This document shows, one piece after another, positions 21,301 to 33,300 of a stretch of DNA of 64,000 nucleotides. This stretch comes from Euptelea pleiosperma (taxonomy: Eukaryota; Streptophyta; Magnoliopsida; Ranunculales; Eupteleaceae). Location: the NCBI GenBank assembly GCA_035048495.1, contig CM068541.1:12965929-13029928 (forward strand), given 5' to 3'. A model generated the notes under the pieces. It had not been told where the DNA came from, made no database searches, and saw only the letters and a list, made by a program, of their open reading frames with translations. Made by a program: the position numbers and the translations under genes. Each line of letters opens with the position of its first letter. Position 1 is the stretch's first letter.

Positions 21301-24300
21301 CTCGGTCCAGGGGAATTGACAACAAAAGGAATATACTTATCAAAAAGTTGTAATACCATCCAAAGTTCATTCCTTTTCTTCGACTATGGCCCAAAGCAAA
21401 CACCTCACAACCGATAATCTAGCAAGAAAGATGTTCTTTGAAATTGCTTCATGTGCTAGAATGTGGAGGAATCAGTCAATCATTTGTTCTTACATAGTGA
21501 GTTTACTCGTGCCGCTTTTGAGGGTCGATTATCTCGTCCAATGTTCTAACAAGGGCAGATGGAAAATTTGTTCGTCTTTGATGGCTTGCCAACATGTTAG
21601 ACCACATTTGGGAAATCGTTGATAGGTTGGACATTTTGTACAGCTATGCGCTTAGGAGTGCTAACAAAAGGCGGTTCCTCACAAAGAAGGTACTCTTAGG
21701 ACTTTTCTATCTATTGGGGATCAACCCCCCTAATTGTGTCTCCTTTTCTTATTAATAAAATTTTCTTTCATTACCAATAGATAAAAATTGGCCAACAGAG
21801 ATGTCGCACTTGGACAGTCACTTTGTGATATTCTAATCAGTTAAAAAATAGAAAAATTATCGGTTCTAGCTCTAAGACACTAGTATTCTTCTCCTTCACA
21901 AAACTTTAAAACCATATTTACTTTTGACGGCTCCATGAGATTTTATTATAATTGGAAAATATGGATGCACAGTGAAAATGCATTCATAGGAATGAACAGG
22001 ATCGATTTCCTGCAAGATTCAGGTTCTTAAACCTTCTCATTGTATTCAGTCTTAGTTGGCTACCCAAATCACATAACTACTAATTCCAAGATAACTATCT
22101 TCACGGTTTTGCTAGAATACAGATCTTTATCTTCAAGATGCTCACATTTCTTCAAAAGTTGGGATGAAAGGAGTTCTCATTGAGCCAATTATTATTGGCA
22201 TGCTAATAAACAGCTGTAAGGGTAAAATCAGCATCTCCCAAAGAAGAACAAGAGATCATACCATCAAAGTACACCATAACCTCTTGCATAGCTCGACGAC
22301 AACAAAACTGATGTAGCCATTTTTTAGGAATTGAACTATTTCAACATCAAGAACTACAGATTTCAAAACTTCTGGCAATGCTGCAAAATACCTCTTTATG
22401 GGTACCGGACACATCCATGGTAAGGAAGCAACTTCAAAGAAGAATAATAGTCATAAAATTTTGGAATGAATTGGTATCATCACCAACATACTTCACAAAC
22501 AACAACCAATTAATAAACCACTTGTGAACCAAGTTCACTACTGAAGAACTAAACTAGTATTGGCATGCCTCCTAATAAACATCTATTATAGGGTATCCAG
22601 CTCATTATGATTCTCTATTAACCAAATTATTCCTGCTCCAAGACTATGCAATAATCTAACTCATGTGCCATAGGGCTCCTTAGTGTCGTGTATAATTACT
22701 ATGTTCGCAGGTTTTTCTCCTAAATTTGACAAGGTGCTTTGATGTCAATGCTTATCCCTGTCCTGTCAAGAAGATGGAACATATTAGCTTCTCTATCACT
22801 TGGTACAAGTGTCCACAATCCTATATATAGCATTAGAAATCTCAATGCGGTGTCCTTTTACCACTTCCTCTTACCACTTCTATTTAGGGATCTTTACTTC
22901 TTTAAGTGACAATACGAGGAAAAGTTGATTGAGATAGTTTAGTCATGTATAACGAAGACCAATGACAGCACCAGTAAGGAAGAATGTGCAAGTCGAAGAA
23001 CCTAAAAGGGCGAGGAGAAGGCCAAAATGGTGGAGTGAGGTTATGACTCTTATGAGAGGAGATTTAAAGAAACTTGCCTTAACGGAAGTAATGCCTTTAG
23101 ACAGGATTGAATGGAGGAACAGGATTCGTGTAGCCGACCCCATATCATTATGAACATGACTTCTTTAGAGAACTTCCATACTTGACCGCTTACTTCCTAG
23201 TTCCCATTTTGGCCTCTCCTGAAGCATTTAAGCTGTGTTTGGCATTGCGGAAAATAAGTCAAAAAGTTGTTTTTGGTTAATTTTCCAGTTTTTGCAGTTT
23301 GAAATGCATCAAAAAAGTCATTTTCGCAGGTTAAGGAGATGCATATTTTCAACTGCTTATAGCTTATTGCTTTTGCGGACCGCAATTTCTAAATTGAAGT
23401 GAAACCTTATAAATGTCGAAATTGCCCCTTCTAACCTTTTATAACTTTCCTAAGGGCCTGTTTGGTAACGCTCCGCGGCGGGCAAATAAAATATTTGGCC
23501 GAGCAAATATTCGCCCGGCTGCGTTTGGCAGCCACTCACCCTCGGCAAATATTTAGCCGGGCCCTCATATTTGCCCTCCGCGGCGGGAAAACATTTGATC
23601 ACCCCCCCCCCTGTGAAAATATTTTCACGCCGATTATGCCTTGGTGAGAAAATTTTATTTTCTCGCCGGAAAATCACTATTTTCAATAAAAATTAATTTT
23701 TTAATATATAAAAAAGATAAAAATAAATTTTTTTTTATTCTTTGACATAATATGTGGTTCACGCACTTGCCCAGCCTATTTTTGACTTACTTTGATATGT
23801 GGGACCCACTCAAATTGAAAGAAAATGAAGTAAGTTGAAGTGAGCTAGCTCATACACGTACCAAACATTGTTAAATATTGCTCTGAGCAAATATTTAACC
23901 AAGATAATATTCGCCTGGCTAAATATTCGCCGTCGGAACTCTTTTTCACACGTACCAAACAGGCCCTAAATGACAAAACAATCCCTTCAGAGCCTAATAT
24001 AACTTTTCTAAATGACAAATTCATCCAAATAACTTTTCTAAATAACAAAACTACCTTGCTAGTCTTTTAATACATTTCTAAATGATAAAATCGTCCTAAA
24101 AGACCCAAACCCATTGCCCTTACCCACCGCTTACAACAATACGCTATAAGGTTACCGCAATCCCAAACACAGCCTAACACTTCAAAAAAATTCATCAGCG
24201 TATACCTTGGGGGTCCTCAACTAGTTCAACAAATACGCTTAAACTCATTTTGACAAGCTCGCTTTGACAATTATTCCTGCTTGACCCCTTTCAATATATT

Positions 24301-27300
24301 TTGCAGCCTGGAGGCTGTTAAGAACTTCGAAATTTAGTTATTTTTTCGGTCGTTGCTCCTGCAATGAATTTAGAAGTTTTACTGAAAACATTCCAGAGTC
24401 ATTGTTCTGAAGTGTCCATACAAGGAACCCCTGTGAGAATTTCATTAACAAATTTATGTCCCCTCTGGCCGATTTAAGTTTCATAAGCAGCATATTTTAG
24501 TATAGAAAAGCTTAGCTACATAATGGGGTGTGTCAATTAGTAAATTGTTAATCAGTATGGTTGATTAAAAACCTACTCTGACATATAGTCACTCCTTCTA
24601 GCCTAAAATTACTCAACACAATTCATGGTTACAGATTATCTTTCTGTAGCTGGTTCTCCTTACTCAAAAGTTGATACTGTCATGTACTATGTATAGTTGT
24701 TGGGCAAAATTGTAAAATCACATAAACACTTGATGAAGACAGATGAGCAGCTTATATGCTATTTTCAACAATGCATACCACTCAAGCTTCTGGACAACGA
24801 TTATAGATGCCAATAAGCTCGTTGAAAGTTAAAACACTGTAGATAGCAATAACAAATTTGCAATGGCAATAAATGAGGGAAACACATGCACAATATTCTA
24901 TTCTACATATATGCATGCATATTGGAAGGGCCTCATGGAAGGACCAGGGGATTGAAATTTGTTTTTGATAAGTGTAAACTTTATTGAGAAAAGGAAGAAG
25001 CTTACATAGACCTCGGCTTAAAGAGGTCAAGATGACCTACAAATCCAAGGAAGGCCCAAAGAGATACAAAGCCCCATACAAAAAGAAAAAAGAGGGGGCC
25101 GAAGACCTCAATCCCTAAAACAAAGAAAGTCCATACGAAAAACAAAGTCCTAAAGGAAAAGACCCCTACATTCCAATAATGACTTGGACCACAGATACAG
25201 TAATCCCTTAATACTAAGGATGATCAAAGCTATATCTTCGCTTTTGCCTTCAAAACCCTCTTATTTCTTTCCTTCCACAATCCCCAAACAACGGCAAAGG
25301 ACAACATCCTCCATACCTTTAAGGAAAAGGCTTTAGACCGCCAACTTAGAATAAGGGCCATGAGAGTTCCTGGCATCGCCTAACTCATCCCGAACTCGCT
25401 AAGGAAAGATGACCAAACCTCATTGGTCACTACATTGTGTAGCAAAAGATGATCAATTGTTTCTCCACTTTGGCGGCACGTCCAACAAAAGTCTACAATG
25501 ATGATACCCCTAGATCGCAGGTGGTCCACTGTCAAGATCTTACCCAAAGCAGCCTCCCAAGTGAAAAAAAACCACCTTGGAAGGAACAGAGGAGCTCTAG
25601 ATCATAGAAGCAGGAACGTTAGCCCTTCTGAAGAGTGTAAGACCTCGTAGAGGGAGCGAACTGAGAACGAACTGCCTTTGATCCATTTCCATATTTGTTT
25701 GTCTTGGTCCAGGGGGGAGGATATGAACATCATGAAGACGAAGGATCAATCTGAATAGGGGCTCTATCTCCCAGTCATTAAGGTTTCTCCTGAAACCGAA
25801 GTCTCAACCTATGACCTCCCCTCCAGATTGGGCACAGTCTAGAATAGACCGCTCTTTGTTCGAGAGAGAGAGAGAGAGTAAAGTTCAAGAAAATCAATAC
25901 ACAAGGGTGCCTCCCCACACCACATGTCCTCCCAAAATCTAATCTTGTTACCTAATCCCACCTCGTACCGTACTCACCTGTCAAAATCATGAGTAGTCTT
26001 GGAAATATCCCTCCACACATTGCACCCATAAGGAGTCCGAACCGTTCTACTTGTCTAATCGAAAGAAGAGACCCCATGCTTTCCGGCTATGACCTCCCGC
26101 CAAGGGTTAGAAGTTTCATCCCTGAACCTCCACGCCCATTTACTCAAAAGAGCTTGGCTCATCACTTTGAAATTCTTAATACCCAAACCCCCTTTATCCT
26201 TGGCTTTACACACATTATCCAGCTAACTAAGTGCATCTTCCGATCCCCCTCTTATCGTTCCCCAAGAAATCCCTCATAGTCTTTTCTAAGGCCATCGCCA
26301 CACAACTCGGAATGGAAAAGAGGGACATGTAAATCAGCAAACTACATGTCCTTGGCTTTACACACATTATCCCAGCTAACCAAGTGCATCTTCCGATCCC
26401 CCTCTTATCGCTCCCCAAGAAATCCCTCATAGTCTTTTCTAGGGCTATCGCCACACAACTCGGATTGAAAAAGAGGGACATGTAGCAAATCGGCAAACTG
26501 GAGAGCATGCTTTTTATAAGCACCAATCTTCCCCCTTTCAATAAGTATCTAGATTTCCACAGCAACCAACCTCTTCCCAAAGCATTCAATAACAGGCTCC
26601 CACAACGCCTTCAATCTATAAACATTGCCGACGGGAAGACCCAGATAAGTAGACGGTAGTTTGTTGACACTGCACTTCAAGATGTTGGCCAACCCTTGAT
26701 ATGTTCTCCACCTCACCCACACCGAATACCTTACTCTTGGATAGATTGACCTTAAGCCTCAAAACGGGTTCAAAGCAACACAAGCCCGCTAAGGAATATC
26801 AGTTGCGGAATAGTAGGAGCAAGGAACACAAGGATATCATCCGCAAATTGGAAGTGAGAGATAGCACACGAGCCCCAGGGTAGCCACAGAGCCCTCCAAC
26901 TCTCCTAACTCGACAACTCTAGAGATCATTCTCCCCAATGCCTCCACCGCCACGACGAACAAATACGGCAATAATAGGTCTCCTAGGCGCAACCCTCTAG
27001 AGCTTTCGAAGTAGCTCGCTGAAGATCCATTGATAAGGAGAGAGAATGAAGCTGAAGAAATGCATTTCCAAATCCTGATTTGGAACTCGGTTTCTATTCG
27101 TTGTCAGTGTGTGGGGGAGCAGTTCATCTAGGTTCTCTGCAGTTCCAAATCTGGACAATGCCATCCACTGTCCCGTTAACCGGAAGATCTTGCCACCCAA
27201 GATTAGAGAAGCCACATAACTCGTGAACCACTAAAGTATCCATCTTCGCCATCTTAGTCTCCTGAAAAATCAAAACATTAACCCCCCATCTGTGACAAAC

Positions 27301-30300
27301 TTTTAGCCACGGCTCTTCTGCCCTTGTCACCTAGGCCATGAACGTTCCAAAATAAGATTTTAAACTTCATTGAGCAACTGACTTTTCCTCCCTCTCCTAC
27401 GGTTACCATAAACTAGGGTTTTGCCTGAATTAAAAGGACTAGCCAACCTTTGAATTTCTCTATGAATTTTTGTAGGTCTATTAATAGGAGTAATGGCCAC
27501 CTCTAATGCCCCTAGCCCCTACTCCTTATCCAAAATAGTATCAACAGCTAACTGCCCTTTATCTGGTCCATCCTCTACACGAAGACTGGGATTCGTATTT
27601 TCTCTAGTCCGGTTACCTCTTGAGGGTGTGCCTCCTTGATGCCTTCTAGAAGTAAGGGTTGTGTCTTAATGAAAACAGATGGATAGTCTGTAGAAACCCC
27701 AAGGATAGAGAAAATCAATTTGCGGGTGGGTTTCTTATTCGTGATCATCTGACGAGAGACCAAGGGACTTCCCCAACTTTAGAATGCTAGCGAGGAACCA
27801 AGTATTAAGATTGTCGTCAACCAAAGAATTAAAAACCTGAGACTCTGACATACCTGGCTGCCCTGGCAATTATTGTTAGCGGATGGTGTGTTTCCCGCAC
27901 ACGTGCCGACGACCCGTTGGTATACATAGCTGGTTCGCCTTTCCTCAACAGGTCGGTCTTTTGGGGTAAATGGTTATTTAACATGGTATCAAAGCCTTAA
28001 GGCCTGGTAGGTCGCAGGTTCAAGTCTCCAGCGGAGTAAATTCCCACTGAGGGGGCGTGTTAGCGGATGGTGTGTTTCCCACACACATGTTGTGTTGGCC
28101 CAACGATCCGTTGGTAAACATAGTTGTTTCGCCTTTCCCCAACAGGTCGATCTTTTGGGGTAAATGGTTATTTAACAACTATCTTTAACATAAGAGCCAA
28201 TTCCCCTCCCTCCTCAAAGTATGCCTCATTCTCATCGCGCAAAATGGAATTTGAGCAAGCATGTTTCACAGTTGGAAAACTATCTAAGGGTGGAATGTCC
28301 AAAATCGCAGCTGTAACGGTTGCGACGGGCTGAGCAACGTCTGACGGCTCCGCAAAGGAAACCCCAGGAGGAATAGACTTGTAAGTCCTCATCCCCACGG
28401 AATCAACCTCCTTGGGATAATCGACTAAAGAGGATGTCCCAATCGAAGAAGGCCCAAGCGGAAAGCTCCTTGAGGATGGAGATGGCCAGCGTACAATAGG
28501 AGAAGAAGAGGGGTTAGATGGAGGGAAATCCAAAATTTTCCTCTTACCTTTGTCCAGGGACCTCACGAGCAGCCGGTCGTCGTTGGCTGAAATGGAATGG
28601 GGAATTTGCTTCATGCTTAGGGGAAGCTCTACAGCAGCCATAACAGTAGAGGAAGAGTCCCCAGCTCTTCTAAATGCGTCGGTTGATTTTAAGATGGAGC
28701 AGGTTACTAAAATAGCCTCACTGACCCGTGTAGCGTTGGATCGACCCGACCCGACCCGCGCCCTTTGACCCAACGAAATGGGTAACGGTTACATCTGACA
28801 TGTTACGGGAGACATCCTCATCATGCCCTTCTTGATCTTCCACGCATTTGCAGATCTAGGTTTCCCACCCAATGAAGAACTTTCGCCACAAAGTTCCGAA
28901 GATTTAAAAGAGATCCTCGTATTAGAAGCCATGCAGGACGCACACCTCGTATTGAACAATATTCATTAAAGAAAGAAGGAAACAGAAAAGGTTGTCTTCT
29001 CATTCATATACTATAGAAAAAACATGTTTCAGTCTTGAATTTTATATTTGGTAAGCTATTCTAAATAATGTTAAAATTCTAGTAGGAAACATGTATTACA
29101 GCTAAGATGTCTTCTCGTTATATGGGACAATCTTCTGCTCATTTTTTTCTTTTTTTGATAAGAATCTTCTGCTCATTTTTCGAATGAAATTCCTGTAATG
29201 TATCTCATCATGTGTGCTAACAATCATCATTAACAATGGATAAATTACGGATTATGCACTGTCAGGGAAAAGAAACCTTTCTGGCCACCATAGTGAGGAG
29301 CAGTGTCCCAGAACTCATCACGCATCTGTATGAGCTGTGTCCTAGTTATTGGCTGAGAATGCTTCCAAGGCTTTGGCTTTCGAATCGTTTTCGTATTCTC
29401 TGTGAACATAGAAAAAAAAATAATCAATGGCATATTAACGTATAGCAGGCTAGCAGCAGTGTAACTGTATGGAAGTGTCTGCAGTCAGGTTCCAAGCAGT
29501 CACTTTTGATAATATCAAGCATAAACTACACAAAATTCATAAGTGCAGCTCATTATCTCTGATGACTCTAAAAACCTAGAAGGAATTTTCAAAAGAAAAT
29601 ATGGCATGAGAGAAGCATTAAAAACACACAACATGACTCAGAAACAGACCATAAACAACGCTGAGGCAAGGTTTTAGCACAACCATTCTGACCATATGAA
29701 GTGATGAGGAATCCTACAAGCAAATGAATAACACTTACTTGAGAAAGATGTGCACCCTTTGGTGGTGGTAAATTGCTAAAAGGAATAAATTACAATTTTT
29801 GCAAGAACTTTGCAGCTGCTGACTCAACACAAGTTGATAAACAGCACAATTGTACCTTAGACCCCACTACCCTGCAAGACACGGAAAACTTCATGTAACC
29901 AGTATCCTCAAGATTGACGTTTTATAGATCCATGAATTTCTTGATGTCAAATGCAACGCATTACGCACATGCTATTAGCAAATCCTATTGGATATGGTAT
30001 CAAACAGCCCTTCCATGAAGAATGGGAGTTTTTCTTTTTTTCTTTGCATCCCAAAACTTCAAATCTTCAAGCACTCAAATAGAAGGCAGAAGAAAAGAAA
30101 CATAGACCAACTAAATAATCCAAAAGACAGGTTGAGATAGAAGTTTTCCTCAGAGCTAAGGTACAAATATTTTCCAGCTAAATCTTAATGTGATGTTTGA
30201 CACGAATCCACAAAGAAAAGCAGAAGGTTGATCATTCCTGAAGAAGACTTCTTTGCACTTAAGGATAACAAACATGCTTCTTGTGAAAGTCACCAAACAG

Positions 30301-33300
30301 GTTGTTCAGCAGAACAGGATGACCCACTGATCTGACATTAGGTCAAGGTAGCATGTCATGACAATGACTGGAATAACTAGAAAGACAACTAAGAAACATG
30401 CGAAGTGTCACACAAAGTGCTTGAGTCAACTAGGGTATATGAAATGGTCTTCTGGAAATCCACTGCCAAGAAACTGTAAATATATCATATATTTCAACGT
30501 TCCCTGTCAAGCACGATTGGTAGTAGATTGTAGATATTGCATGAGTAGTAATTTATGTAACAAGGACACACCGTTTTCTAAGAATTTTCCGTGTCGCATA
30601 CCTTGCCGTATTCACATATCGGACATATGCCAACATACCTTTTCAAACAAATCTCAATTTATTCAAATATTTTATGGTTTATATGATTTTAATGTATATC
30701 AGCTTTATCTAAATAAATTCTTTTTATATTGTATACTTAACATGAACTAAAGTATTTTAAAAGTTATATCTTTCAGCATTAGGAATTAACTGTATGGACG
30801 TGTTGACGTATCAGCTTTGTGGGGGTCAGTGTGTCTGATAGAAATACCCAATCTAGTCAAAAATTTAGACAAAACACATTGCAACTCAAATTGAAAAATA
30901 TAGAATTTATTGTTTCGAAAACTATGCACCTGAAAAGTGAGAACTGTTAAAAACTCAACAATCAGAAAGAGCAATAGCATATAAATAATTAGTATCTTCA
31001 ATAAATTCATTTTCTCAACCAAAGAGGACTTTCATCTATTACCACACCTATGTACAACACCAGAACCATAAAACACCAAACATCAAGGCCCCAACAGCCC
31101 ATATTGCTGATGTTTACTAATTTTCTGACATTCTTGATGACAAACCTGCAACATATCTAATTAACCTTAAACCTTTTTATACACTGTTGTCTCCATCTGA
31201 CATTCTTGATGACAAACCTGCAACATATCTAATTAACCTTAAACCTTTTTATACACTGTTGTCTCCATTATAACAGTATTAACTCCACCTCTTTTACTAT
31301 CAAAAGAATAAATGGATTCCAAAACAGACCTATGACTATCTGCAGTCTCCGCTATAAGTAAAACAGCACTAAAGACCATTAATGAAGCTCACATCATAGG
31401 ACAACTGCACAGAATATAGACATCTACGTCAAAAAAAATAAATAGAAGAGTCGCCAACAAGAATAAGATGTAACTTCACCTCTCTCTTTTCTGCACTAGA
31501 AAGTGTTAAAATACAAATATAATTCTCCGGGCTTTGGATAATAGAAAGCAAGGCATTAGTTTAGGTTAAACTGTGGAAGGTAAAGGCTTCTTCTTAGGAA
31601 CAATTGTGTTTCAGTATTCCTATATTTTTGCATCACCGATTAAGACATATTGTAATGTACTATGAATGCCATTTAGTTCGCATTAAGTACAAGTCAATGA
31701 AGTCAGTAAGTGCCAAGGAAAACAGATAAGTCCGTGAAAAGTTCATGCAACATCAAAAGAATCTTTGGATCATAAAAACAGCAGAAGAGCAATAGAATGC
31801 AGTATAGCCAACTTCGGGAAGAAAATTGAGAAACAGAAAATAAAATCTGGGGTAATAGATGAGAATTTTAATTTACATACCAAATAAACATTTGTTTACT
31901 ATGTAACAATGACACGGACACGTGTGTCAGTGTCCGACACAGATATGAGATATCAGGCACGGCACCTTTAAGAGGCCCAGTACATGTATTAAAACTACGC
32001 TTAATCATACGTCCGTACACATGTATTATAATTTAATATATTTTAGCAATATTTAAACCAAAGTTTTTTAAAAAGTAAAAAAATGAAAGGAATATATGAA
32101 AAGTAAAAGAAAACATTTCTATAAACCATAGTCATCCAATAACATATTAAATATGAGTATAATTATAGAAGGAAAAACTATCAAGCAGCTATAGCTAGCT
32201 ATGTTTAACAACTTAAAAAAGTATTGTATGGAGGATGGAACACACCAACCCTCTTTTAGAAATCAATTTTATATTAAAGGGTGACAAGGCCATGCGTGTC
32301 CGAATGTGTGTCAGAATGTGTCGACACGCAGGTCCTAAAAGTGCCTTCTCCTTGCTACATAGTTCGTGTAATATTTCTGTTGAAGAGATACCAAAGATAT
32401 TCAGTACCTTTGCAAAGCATAATATTTACCAAAGATATTGATAATTTTTATCCTTACAACAAGTACTTGGCCGCAGTACCTTTGCAAAGTTTGCCGCACA
32501 AAGGAAGAAGTAAAAAAAGCAAGTGATCTCTCTAAGTTGGTGCATGTTTACAAATAGCTACAGACATAAATGGGTGTAACAGAACTAACCACCACTTTTT
32601 CAAGCTTATACAATAGCAATGCTTGCAAAACCGAGTGATTCCCTCAGATGTGGGAACCACCCTTGGTTGGTGTGCCACATTAACCCTTCAGAAACCTAGG
32701 CAACTGGCTACCAATACAGCTGGCAGTCCCAGCAATCCCTTTATCCATAAAGTACAAGAACTACCAGTTTTAATGGCGGCCAGTCAACTAGTGTTTCTCT
32801 AGGGTTCAGTCGGTTGACATGGCACCCAACCAAGGTCCAACACATGCAGAAACCGCTCGGTTTTGTTAGCGTTACTCCTTACACTGGTTACCTCCAAGAA
32901 TTTCAATGTTTGAATCGAGGGTTCATAATGTAAGACTTATCTGACCTTATCCCCTGCCTTAGGTACAAATTTAATTTCAAACGGAGGAATTACAAGGATA
33001 TTTAGAAATAGATAGATCATGGCAAACCTTCAAAATCATCAAGGTACCTATATTGACACAAAAGGATATGGGCATGGGTATGGGGTCCATGTAAAATATG
33101 AGAGTGTAAGCTTTGGTATAAGCGAGTGTCGGGGTGGGGTTTGTCTTTTGAATAATGATTGATGGAATAAACACCAAACACATTCCATACTACTCGCTCC
33201 CACCGGCCAGCTGATGGTTTTGAGTTTCTGTGGGATTCAATTATGAGAAGGGTGACTGGTTTTAGCTATTTGGTTTTTCCATTTTCTGTTTCCTTATCTT

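Larger units (their letters stand above)
24957..28990 (-). mobile_element. LINE-1 type retrotransposon relic, near full span but internally deleted
   Basis: Read on the minus strand, the order is that of a LINE-1. An ORF1-like start (MASNTRISFKSSELCGE at 28933) is followed by a long ORF1-like frame (28773..28168), then the apurinic endonuclease start (NVLIFQETKMAK near 27275). A reverse-transcriptase C-terminal part follows (GRGWLLWKSRYLLKGGRLVL near 26575), then a zf-RVT end (HLLLH near 25450), and finally a 3' tail at 24957 with 'caataaagtttacacttatc'. Most of the RT is missing, and frames are broken. A TRIM sits in ORF1, and a 152-bp segment is tandemly duplicated in the RT part (26199-26502). 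Confidence 0.85.
18664..29276 (-). other. Giant second intron (10.6 kb) of the UBTD-type gene
   Basis: It is bounded by AAAG/GTTTCT at 29277/29276 and CTTACCAG at 18664. It contains a SINE-like piece (19440), LTR pieces (20250-21140), a LINE tail (21386), an RTE tail (22860), nested Tourist-like MITEs (23232-24174) and a LINE-1 with a TRIM inside (24957-28990). Stretches 18670-19430, 19530-20240, 21790-22850 and 24180-24950 show no gene. Confidence 0.85.

Noticed and set aside
28168..28773. 201-codon minus-strand frame as a host gene
   Set aside because: It lies between a LINE ORF1-like start and the endonuclease part and ends inside a TRIM LTR, so it is LINE ORF1 debris.
31900..32340. MITE with 'gtgtc/gacac' ends
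   Set aside because: Similar words occur at both sides, but the orientation and target duplication could not be established.
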